Source of the DNA: Bacteroidota bacterium
Lineage (GTDB): Bacteria > Bacteroidota > Bacteroidia > J057
Length of the DNA: 6,534 bases
Direction: 5' to 3'
NCBI GenBank assembly: GCA_003696875.1
Contig: RFHL01001290.1
Location: 1 to 6,534, forward strand
The position numbers and the translations under genes were made by a program. Below, piece after piece: positions 1 to 5,723 of the stretch. Every line of letters begins with the position of its first letter. Positions within the stretch are counted from its first letter, which is position 1. The notes beneath the pieces are model-generated. The model was not told where the DNA came from and did no database searches. It saw nothing but the letters and a program-made list of their open reading frames with translations.

Positions 1-696
1 CCCCTCCTCTCCCTCCTGATTCTCCTGAGCAGCTTGCCGCTGCTGGCCCAGGAAGTCTCCGAAGGCACCCGCCCCTTTATGAAGCGGGAAACCGCCAACT
101 CCCTCTCCGTCGTCGTCCTGGGCCAGCCCAAGAACGTCGAGGCCGTTCTCGACGAGAAAATCCGTACGGCCACCGATGACCGGGGCCGCACCCGCAGCGG
201 CCTGCGCGCCTACGAGGGCGTACGCTATCCCGCGATCTCCGGCTCCCAGATCGACATCTACTACCGCGTCGAGAGAGCCTCCCGGCAGGACGACAGCCAC
301 TCCCGCGTCACCCTTTTCCTCGCTGCTGGTAACAACAACTTCATGAACAGCCGCAAGTACCCCCGCGAGATCGGGGCGGCCACCGACATGCTCATGGGCC
401 TGGAGCTCGACGTCATGATCTATGAGATGGGCCTCCTCATCGAGGAACAAAAGAAAGTCATCGAAAAAGAAGTGAAAACCCATGAGCGGCTCGTCCGTGA
501 CTCGGTCGATCTGCAAACCCAGCTCGCCGAGACCTTGCAGGCCATCGAAGACAACAAGGTCGCCCGGGCTACCCAGCTCGAGGTCATCAAGCAGCAGGAA
601 GCCCGCCTCCAGGAGTTTGAGGACCGCCTGCGCCAGCTCAACCAGGGCGAGAGGATCTACCCCCAGGAGGAAGACGAAGAGGCCGATAACTACTAG
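1..696 (+). CDS. Exported coiled-coil protein of unknown function (5' end missing)
   Basis: The frame is open from base 1 to the TAG at 694-696, so the true start lies upstream. The TTG at 34 is inside the signal peptide and is not the start. Visible residues 1-16 are a leucine-rich hydrophobic stretch ending LPLLA, with probable signal peptidase I cleavage before Gln17, so the protein should reach the periplasm or outer membrane. Residues about 17-140 form a mixed globular part (motifs GTRPFMKRE, YPAISGSQIDIYYRV, RVTLFLAAGNNNFMN). Residues about 141-215 are a heptad-like, Lys/Glu/Gln-rich helix, probably a coiled coil, followed by a very acidic tail (QEEDEEADNY). The layout recalls an uncharacterised Bacteroidota family of exported proteins with a small N-terminal domain and a long C-terminal helix, but that is from memory. 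No catalytic motif is visible. The next gene on this strand is a pseudogene 267 bases away. Confidence 0.85.
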   Translation, partial: PLLSLLILLSSLPLLAQEVSEGTRPFMKRETANSLSVVVLGQPKNVEAVLDEKIRTATDDRGRTRSGLRAYEGVRYPAISGSQIDIYYRVERASRQDDSHSRVTLFLAAGNNNFMNSRKYPREIGAATDMLMGLELDVMIYEMGLLIEEQKKVIEKEVKTHERLVRDSVDLQTQLAETLQAIEDNKVARATQLEVIKQQEARLQEFEDRLRQLNQGERIYPQEEDEEADNY

Positions 697-747
697 GGAC
701 CCGTGGCTAGCCCTGGCCGTCGCTTCATGTATTTGGAGGTCCTTGCA

Positions 748-761
748 GGCCCGTCGGGGCC
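748..761 (+). terminator. Possible weak terminator hairpin after the coiled-coil gene
   Basis: GGCCC (748-752) pairs with GGGCC (757-761) around the loop GTCG, about 50 bases after the stop codon. The following bases are pyrimidine-rich (CTCATTTCTCGCTTCTCG) and include two tandem copies of TTCTCGC (770-783), but there is no clean T-run. It is therefore at best an imperfect intrinsic terminator, and could be chance in GC-rich DNA. Confidence 0.25.
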
Positions 762-793
762 GATCTCATTTCTCGCTTCTCGCCTCTTAATCA

Positions 794-915
794 GGGCACT
801 CCGGCGGCGGGGGGACATGTCCCCCGCCGCCGTCGGGGTCCTCCGGGGTCGCTATCGCTCCGTCCTCCGTCCCGTCGCGGGACTCCGGACCAGGCCCTCC
901 GGCCCCCTAGTGCCC
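794..915. repeat. GC-rich nested-palindrome element, candidate interspersed repeat or structured RNA
   Basis: The element is bounded by a perfect 7-base inverted repeat, GGGCACT (794-800) and AGTGCCC (909-915). Inside are three further self-complementary units. Unit 1 (802-832) is a long palindrome centred on ACATGT: CGGCGGC pairs with GCCGCCG and GGGGG with CCCCC, with one bulged G at 809. Unit 2 (862-890) pairs GTCC with GGAC outside, then has a symmetric TCC/TCC internal loop, then GTCCCG (869-874) with CGGGAC (878-883) around the loop TCG. Unit 3 (893-904) is GGCC-CTCC-GGCC. Between units 1 and 2 GGGGTC occurs twice, 10 bases apart (835 and 845). I see no plausible coding frame; the overlapping open frames are Arg/Pro/Gly-rich, as expected of GC-rich noncoding DNA. 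No target-site duplication is visible at the ends. Whether it is multi-copy cannot be judged from one window. Confidence 0.6.
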
Positions 916-937
916 CACCTGTCCAGCGCCGCAGATT

Positions 938-955
938 GATAGGGCTTTTCCTATC
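938..955 (+). promoter_or_regulatory. Short inverted repeat just upstream of the pseudogene
   Basis: GATAGG (938-943) and CCTATC (950-955) are perfect inverted repeats around the 6-base spacer GCTTTT, ending 8 bases before the ATA that sits at the expected start of the decayed gene. This could be a remnant operator or a 5' leader hairpin. No clear Bacteroidota -33/-7 pair (TTTG and TAnnTTTG) could be placed beside it. Confidence 0.2.
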
Positions 956-963
956 TTCCTCCC

Positions 964-1786
964 ATACTTCGATCCCTTCCCCTGCTGCTCGGCCTGATGG
1001 CCTGCCAGCCCGCCGCCTGTCCGACACCCTCGCCCGTCCCCTCGATGAGCGCCTGATCCTGCTCATTGCCACCGATGACCGGACCGAGCCGCGCTTTCAG
1101 CTCGGCGACGGACCCGAGACCGCCCAGGCCTTTGGCCTGGATGTGGAGGGCCTCGCCCCTGGTGCTGCGGCCACCTTTGACGCCAGCGTCTTTGGGTATC
1201 CCCTCGAGTCCCCTGCCAGCCTGCCCTATGGCCCTTTACCGTCCGATTTTCCGCCCCTGCACACACCCTCAAGGCCTTGCTGCACAGTGAGGTGGAGCAG
1301 GTGCGGCAAGCCGGTCTGGTCGTGCGCCAGGACATCCGCGAGGTGAGCAGCTACGACACCGAAGGTGGTCGCCGCACCCTTGCCCTCAACGTAGGTTGCG
1401 GTGGGGGCATCTTCGACGCCAGCCGGAACCACTTCACCTACGACCCCTCCCCCTACCTGGGCATCTCCTTCCCCCTCGCCAACCGGTAGATCGGTAGCCG
1501 CCTACTCAGCAACACCTCGCTTTCCCTCGGCGTTTTTCTCAACAACTTCACCGATCCCGAAGGCAATACCGTCACCGGCCCCATCTTTGGCCGGTCCTGC
1601 TTCCTTGGCTTGGGATACAACTTCTTCCGCTTTGTGCGGCCCAAGGCCGGTGTGACGGCCATCGAGCCGCAGGGCAGCTCTGGCATCGGCAATGCCGCCT
1701 TCGACGTGGGGGCCATTTCTCTCCAGCCCTTCGTAGGCCTCAGCGCCGAGATCGACCTCTGGCTGGGCCTGCGCGAGAAGCGCTAG
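964..1786 (+). pseudogene. Decayed lipoprotein or outer-membrane-type gene (start loss, two frame changes, one nonsense codon)
   Basis: Coding character runs through three frames in order. From 964 the frame reads LRSLPLLLGLMACQ, a lipoprotein-like signal with lipobox LMAC (Cys codon 1003-1005), but the first codon is ATA and no ATG, GTG or TTG precedes it after the TAG at 940-942. That frame stops at 1054-1056. Coding continues in the next frame from about 1020 (RPLDERLILLIATDDRTEP...), then in the third frame from about 1220-1260 (APAHTLKALLHSEVEQVRQ) to the final TAG at 1784-1786, with an in-frame TAG at 1487-1489 between SFPLANR and IGSRLLSNTSLSLG. Each frame change fits one deleted base; restoring both gives 825 nt, about 274 residues. 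The last 100 residues alternate like beta strands (GLGYNFFRFVRP, LQPFVGLSAEIDLWLGLREKR) and may be part of a small barrel. The family was not recognised. Sequencing error could explain one lesion but hardly all four. Confidence 0.75.
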
Positions 1787-1810
1787 GCTGTCCGTGCCGG
1801 GAGGAGATAC

Positions 1811-1825
1811 GCGCCTTAGCGGCGC
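1811..1825. terminator. Hairpin in the convergent gap, overlapping the stop codon of the T9SS protein
   Basis: GCGCC (1811-1815) pairs with GGCGC (1821-1825) around TTAGC, which contains the stop codon of the leftward gene (TTA on this strand, 1816-1818). It lies in the only space (1787-1815) between two convergent genes, where a bidirectional terminator would be expected. There is no T-run on either side, so the call is weak. Confidence 0.2.
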
Positions 1826-3150
1826 ACCTCCACCCGCCGGCTCCGCTGCGCGCTCTCGTGTTGATAGCGCAGGTAGTAGCTGCCTTCCGCCAGCCGTTCC
1901 AGCGGGAGGCGCATCTCTTGGCTCGTCACGGGCCACTGGCCGACTGTCTGTCCCAAGGCATTGTGGAGGCTCAGCACCCCCGCCGCTACCGGCAACTGCA
2001 CCATGACATAGGTCGTCGCTGGATTGGGATAGACGCTCAGGTCCATCTCGTCCGGCTCAAACCTGACGGCCACCACCGCCGAGTAGCTGTACTGCCCATC
2101 CAGGTCCACCTGCCGCAGGCGGTAGTAGTTCATCCCCGGGCGTGGGGCTGGATCCTGAAAGGTGTAGTTCCGTACCGATTGGCTGTAGCCTGCCGCCGGC
2201 ACCTCGCCCAGCGCCATGAAGAGCACCTGATCATGGCTGCGCTCCACCACAAAGTGGCGGGTATTCAGTTCGCTGGCGGTCTGCCAATAGCAGTCCACGG
2301 CACTGCCGGTCGCCCAGGCGTCGAAGCTGAGCCAGGTTACCGGGAAACTGCTCACATTGGCGGCGGTGAGGAAGCCCAGGCTGTTGAGCCCGGTCAGGAC
2401 GACCTCATTGGTGGCGGCATCGCGGCTGCTGTAGCCCAGATGGGTCCAGCTGGTTCCCTGGTCGTCGCTGCCAAAGAGGCTCAGGTCGCTTTCCAGCAGG
2501 CTGCCCATTTCGCCGTCGCGGTAGGTAAAGGTCACGGCGGCATTGAGCCCGCTATTGACCGTGGGCAGGACCGCATAGCTACGGCCCAGGCTGCTGCTGG
2601 TCCCCACCGCATAGGGCTGGTGGTAGCGCCGGATTTCGGTGAAGCCGAGGTCCAGGCCGGAGGTCAGGGTCAGGCCCAGGTTGCCCGCGTCGAGCGGTAC
2701 CCCTGCCAGCGGGCTGTCGAAGCGCACCAGGTAGCCGGTACCCGTGGCGGTGACATAGGCATTTTCGTCCTCCCCGCTCAGGTAGCCCGTAAGCCCGAGC
2801 TGAAGCTGGTATTGTGTCAGGTCGAGCCAGCCCTGGCTCAGCCGTAACTCCTGCCGTATCTCGGCATCACTACCCAAAGCCACCCAGCCTCCGGTTTTGT
2901 CCACTTCCAGGCTGTGCAAGCTGAGCCCCACCGCTCCCCATAGTCCGACCGGCAGGATGCCACGCAGGTGGACGGTGCCCGCGGGGTCGTCATAGGTGCC
3001 GCTGACCGCCAGACCCGTGTCATCCAGGACCAGGTGCGTGCCGCCCTGGCTTACCCAGCTTGCCCCGCTGGTGAGGGTGAGGGTCGCCTGCCCCCGGGCC
3101 GTTGCCAGGAAGGCCGGCAGCAGGCAGAGCATGATGAGATGAATGCGCAT
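1816..3150 (-). CDS. Secreted protein with T9SS type A C-terminal sorting domain
   Basis: 444 residues. The ATG at 3148-3150 is chosen because it starts a signal peptide (MRIHLIMLCLLPAFLATARG, cleavage near residue 17 or 20); the frame is open further upstream, but that would precede the signal with a hydrophilic stretch overlapping the neighbouring gene. Residues about 21-265 are rich in beta strands and Gly/Thr/Leu, like the irregular repetitive stalk of many Bacteroidota surface proteins. Residues about 270-365 form a fibronectin III-like module seen directly before T9SS tails (PVTWLSFDAW..., YWQTASELNTRHFVVERS, MNYYRLRQVDLDGQYSYS). Residues about 370-444 are the sorting domain: LSVYPNPATTY, then LGQ, then LAEGSYYLRYQ, ending in basic residues. 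Such tails direct passage across the outer membrane by T9SS and are normally removed, often with attachment to lipopolysaccharide. It starts 5 bases after the fibre gene stops, so the two are surely cotranscribed. No enzyme domain is seen; binding or adhesion is a guess. Confidence 0.92.
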   Translation of the reverse strand: MRIHLIMLCLLPAFLATARGQATLTLTSGASWVSQGGTHLVLDDTGLAVSGTYDDPAGTVHLRGILPVGLWGAVGLSLHSLEVDKTGGWVALGSDAEIRQELRLSQGWLDLTQYQLQLGLTGYLSGEDENAYVTATGTGYLVRFDSPLAGVPLDAGNLGLTLTSGLDLGFTEIRRYHQPYAVGTSSSLGRSYAVLPTVNSGLNAAVTFTYRDGEMGSLLESDLSLFGSDDQGTSWTHLGYSSRDAATNEVVLTGLNSLGFLTAANVSSFPVTWLSFDAWATGSAVDCYWQTASELNTRHFVVERSHDQVLFMALGEVPAAGYSQSVRNYTFQDPAPRPGMNYYRLRQVDLDGQYSYSAVVAVRFEPDEMDLSVYPNPATTYVMVQLPVAAGVLSLHNALGQTVGQWPVTSQEMRLPLERLAEGSYYLRYQHESAQRSRRVEVRR

Positions 3151-3155
3151 GGGGA

Positions 3156-5564
3156 TCAAGGGTTTTGGGTGGCTTCGAGGGCTTGCAGACGGGTTTCCCA
3201 CTGCTGTTGCAGGGTGGCCAGCTCCGCTTGCAGGCGGGCGTGCTCGGCCTGGAGGGCCTCATGTTGCGCGGCTAGCTCTTGTACGGCCTTGACCAGCGGC
3301 ACCGTGAACTCGGCGTAGCGGAGCCCGTACGTGCCACCCTCGGTATGCGGGTAGTCTATCCCGCTGAAGTCATAGCCAGTGGCCTGGGCTGCCGCCTCGA
3401 CCTCCTGGGCCAGGAAGCCTGAAAATCGCCGCGCCGGGGCTACCGGGACTGGCAGGCTTTTGTGGCCTTCTTCGCTGGCTGGCATATAGGGCTGTCCCAA
3501 GGCTGTATGGTCATAGACATAGGTCACCGGGCGCAGCGCCTGGATGAAAGCCAAACCGGCCACGTCCTCGGCTACTTCCCGCTTGACCCGGGCATCGGAG
3601 AGGGTGCTCCAGCCTACCGGACCCCCGATGCTGGTGATGCTGGGCCCTCCGATACGGACGGTGTTGGAGCCGCCGGCCCAGGTGCCGATAGCAATGGCGT
3701 TATTGACCGTGCCGATCCAGTCTCCCCCGATGAAGATGTTGTTTATCCCATTGGTCAGGCTCTCACCGGCGCGATAGCCCAGGGCCAGGTTATTGCCACC
3801 GCTACCGCCCAGCAGGGCCAGGGCACTACGGCCTACGGCCACATTGCCGATACCGGAGGCGGACTGCCGGAGGGCGTTGAAGCCGATGGCGACATTGGCG
3901 CCCCCGCCGATGTTATCTTCCAGCGCAAAGTGGCCCAGGGTAACGTTTTTAAATGCGCTGGTCCCGCTGGCCTGGCTGCGGTAGCCCAGGGCGATATTCT
4001 CATCCCCGTCCTGGTTTTCAAAGAGGGCCTGGGAACCGACGGCAATGTTCATCCGCCCAGCTCCTGCCGTCTGCCCATTGTTGAACAGGGCCGAGTCTCC
4101 AATGGCGATAAGGTGGCCGGTGGTCAGGTTGCGGAAAAGGGCCCGCCGGCCAATGCCGATGTTGGAGACGCCGCTGCTGTTGTAGTAGAGGCTGTTTTCA
4201 CCCAGGGCGATATTGCCCGAGCCGGTGGTGTTGCTGAAGAGGGCGGCATTGCCGAGGGCGGTGTTGAAAAAGCCGGTGGTATTGTTGTACAGGCTGGCGA
4301 CGCCGCCGGCGGTATTGTTGTAGCCGGTGGTATTGAAGAACAGGCTGTTTTTACCCAGGCCGACATTGTTGGAGCCGGTGGTACTGTGGGTCATCGCCTG
4401 ATGCCCCAAGGCGGTGTTGTTGGAGCCGGTGGTGTTGTCGGCTAGGCTGGACGCGCCGAGGGCGGTGTTGTAGGTGCCGGTGGTATTGGTTTGGAGGGAA
4501 AAAGCCCCAGTAGCGGTGTTGTCGAAGCCGGTGGTGTTGCTATACAGTGCCCGGTAGCCGGTCGCCGCATTGTTGTAGCCCGAGCTATTGGCGCGGAGGC
4601 TCTGGGTGCCCAGGGCCACATTCTGGCTGCCGCCGGTATTGAAGGTGAGGGCTTCCAGCCCGAGAGCCAGGTTATAGCTGCCGGTGGTGTTTTGAAAGAG
4701 GGCATTGGTCCCGCCAGCGGTATTGCCGGTGCCGGTGGTGTTGCCCAAGAGCGCATTGGCCCCGATGGCGGTGTTCTGGCTGCCTTGATTGTCCTTCAGG
4801 GCGGCTGTCCCGACGGCGGTGTTTTGGCTGCCCGTATTATTGTTGGCCAGCGCTAGGGCTCCCACGGCACTGTTGTCCGTGCCGGAGGTATTGCCCCAGA
4901 GGGCGCCATATCCCACTGCGGTATTGTTGTCGGCCTGGTTATAATTCATGGCGATGGTGCCGATGGCGGTATTCTGCCCGCCTGCTTGGTTGTAGCGCAG
5001 GGCGTTGGTTCCCAGTGCGGTATTGTTTCCCCCTGATACCAGGTCTTCCATGCTCTGATAGCCGACGGCGGTATTGGAACCCGCGACGGTGGCCTGGTCG
5101 GCATTGTTGTAGCCAATCAGAATATTTTGGTTGAAGGAAGGGACTTCCAGCAGGGCGCTGGTGCCGGTTTGATTGAGCCGCATGCGGAAGGCGTTGTATC
5201 CCCCGGTGTAAAACTCGATGCGATCGATATCGGGCAGCTCCTCGACCATGACTCGGGTGTCTTGGTCGGCATCGGTCAGGAGGAGGCCATCACGGCGGCC
5301 CACGGCGGTCCATCCGCTCCCATCCCAATGCATAAACTGGCCGAGATCGGTGTCATAGACCAGGAGACCCGTAGCCGGGCTGGCGATGGCCTGGCGCTGG
5401 AGGCTGGTCAGCCGGGGGACGAGCATCCCCTTGTCGGTAGCCTGGATATCCAGCATGGCGCTGGCATCGGGCTGGCTGCCGTCGGTGTTGATGGCTACGC
5501 CTTGGGCGCGGAGGCCGTTGAGGCACAGGCCGAGGAGGGCGAGGAGGAGAACGATCTGTTTCAT
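3156..5564 (-). CDS. Repeat-rich fibre protein with C-terminal S74 (endosialidase-type) chaperone domain
   Basis: 802 residues. The ATG at 5562-5564 is preferred to an upstream in-frame start at 5621 because it directly begins the signal peptide MKQIVLLLALLGLCLNGLRA|Q. Residues 21-90 are the Bacteroidota module GVAINTDGS...ASAMLDI...KGMLVPR...GLLVYDTD...WDGSGW. Residues about 95-122 carry DADQDTRVMVEE with a DxDxD pattern. Residues 164-639 hold about 29 N-T-A-[LVI]-G units, mostly 17 residues apart, resembling YadA-head-like or phage-fibre beta-solenoids. Residues about 655-755 match peptidase S74, the intramolecular chaperone of endosialidase-type tail spikes: SDARVKREV with the expected self-cleavage near Ser656, then FSGFLAQEVEAAA and YAEFTVPLVKAVQEL. 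Residues about 757-797 are a coiled coil. In that family the domain trimerises the chains and is released by autoproteolysis, so a trimeric surface fibre is inferred. There is no T9SS tail and no visible membrane anchor, so export beyond the periplasm is unexplained. It leads the operon with the T9SS protein. Confidence 0.92.
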   Translation of the reverse strand: MKQIVLLLALLGLCLNGLRAQGVAINTDGSQPDASAMLDIQATDKGMLVPRLTSLQRQAIASPATGLLVYDTDLGQFMHWDGSGWTAVGRRDGLLLTDADQDTRVMVEELPDIDRIEFYTGGYNAFRMRLNQTGTSALLEVPSFNQNILIGYNNADQATVAGSNTAVGYQSMEDLVSGGNNTALGTNALRYNQAGGQNTAIGTIAMNYNQADNNTAVGYGALWGNTSGTDNSAVGALALANNNTGSQNTAVGTAALKDNQGSQNTAIGANALLGNTTGTGNTAGGTNALFQNTTGSYNLALGLEALTFNTGGSQNVALGTQSLRANSSGYNNAATGYRALYSNTTGFDNTATGAFSLQTNTTGTYNTALGASSLADNTTGSNNTALGHQAMTHSTTGSNNVGLGKNSLFFNTTGYNNTAGGVASLYNNTTGFFNTALGNAALFSNTTGSGNIALGENSLYYNSSGVSNIGIGRRALFRNLTTGHLIAIGDSALFNNGQTAGAGRMNIAVGSQALFENQDGDENIALGYRSQASGTSAFKNVTLGHFALEDNIGGGANVAIGFNALRQSASGIGNVAVGRSALALLGGSGGNNLALGYRAGESLTNGINNIFIGGDWIGTVNNAIAIGTWAGGSNTVRIGGPSITSIGGPVGWSTLSDARVKREVAEDVAGLAFIQALRPVTYVYDHTALGQPYMPASEEGHKSLPVPVAPARRFSGFLAQEVEAAAQATGYDFSGIDYPHTEGGTYGLRYAEFTVPLVKAVQELAAQHEALQAEHARLQAELATLQQQWETRLQALEATQNP
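3648..5075 (-). repeat. Tandem 51-base coding repeats of the fibre protein (17-residue units)
   Basis: These bases encode residues 164-639. Units begin with N-T-A-[LVI]-G or a variant at residues 164, 181, 198, 214, 231, 248, 264 and then every 17 residues to 485, then 506, 523, 540, 557, 574, 592 and 609, with shortened units to 639. The consensus is roughly NTALGxxALxxNTTGxx. At DNA level the nonamer GCCGGTGGT (codons for TTG on the other strand) occurs at 4221, 4272, 4323, 4374, 4425, 4476, 4527, 4680 and 4731, all in exact 51-base register, and again at 4116, 3 bases out of register. The middle (about 4098-4775) is the most uniform, which fits recent duplication or gene conversion. A change in copy number would keep the reading frame and alter fibre length. 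Confidence 0.9.
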
Positions 5565-5575
5565 AAGAATCGGGG

Positions 5576-5599
5576 TCAAAAAAATTTGTTTCAGGGTTT
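5576..5599 (-). promoter_or_regulatory. Upstream control motif of the fibre operon (copy 1 of a mirrored pair)
   Basis: Reading toward the fibre gene the order is AAACCCTG (5599-5592), seven bases (AAACAAA), a run of seven T (5584-5578), GA, then 11 bases to the ATG at 5564. The same arrangement occurs in mirror image before the divergent TPR gene. The T-run ending in TTTG partly resembles the Bacteroidota -7 box (TAnnTTTG) but lacks the TA, and no -33 TTTG is found at the usual distance. It may be a promoter part, a regulator site or a translation signal; no Shine-Dalgarno sequence precedes the start. Confidence 0.4.
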
Positions 5600-5689
5600 G
5601 CGAGGCCGTTTCTTGGCACAAGGCCTATCGGATGCCACCCGCACCCGGCGGGCTTACGTGGGCCTTTATCCAGCCACATCCGAAGAGGT

Positions 5690-5714
5690 AAACCCTGGTC
5701 GCATTTTTTTTTGA
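5690..5714 (+). promoter_or_regulatory. Upstream control motif of the TPR gene (copy 2 of a mirrored pair)
   Basis: The order is AAACCCTG (5690-5697), six bases (GTCGCA), a run of nine T (5704-5712), GA, then 9 bases to the GTG at 5724. It is the inverted counterpart of the block at 5576-5599, with 90 bases (5600-5689) between the two AAACCCTG boxes. Those 90 bases contain no convincing gene or promoter consensus. Confidence 0.4.
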
Positions 5715-5723
5715 AACTTTTCC

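Noticed and set aside
34..36. TTG as the start of the first gene
   Set aside because: It falls inside a hydrophobic signal peptide whose frame continues to base 1, so the start is outside the window.
791..1072. Small open frames on both strands across the palindromic element
   Set aside because: They have Arg/Gly/Pro-rich low-complexity translations, no start context and no coding pattern; the inverted repeats explain the sequence.
1858..2847. 329-codon open frame on the + strand
   Set aside because: It lies antisense to the T9SS protein, whose domains are clearly recognisable; the translation shows no family features and is a GC-rich shadow.
3462..4445. Long open frame on the + strand (Gly/Val/Ala-rich) opposite the fibre repeats
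   Set aside because: It is the antisense shadow of the 51-base repeats; the opposite frame has a signal peptide, known modules and an S74 domain.
4098..4775. Regular repeats resembling a CRISPR array
   Set aside because: The 51-base units are adjacent, in frame and encode a 17-residue protein repeat; there are no unique spacers.
3156..5564. Prophage tail-fibre gene
   Set aside because: The S74 domain is common in phage, but the gene has a Sec signal peptide and a Bacteroidota secreted-protein N-terminus, and its neighbours are cellular surface genes.
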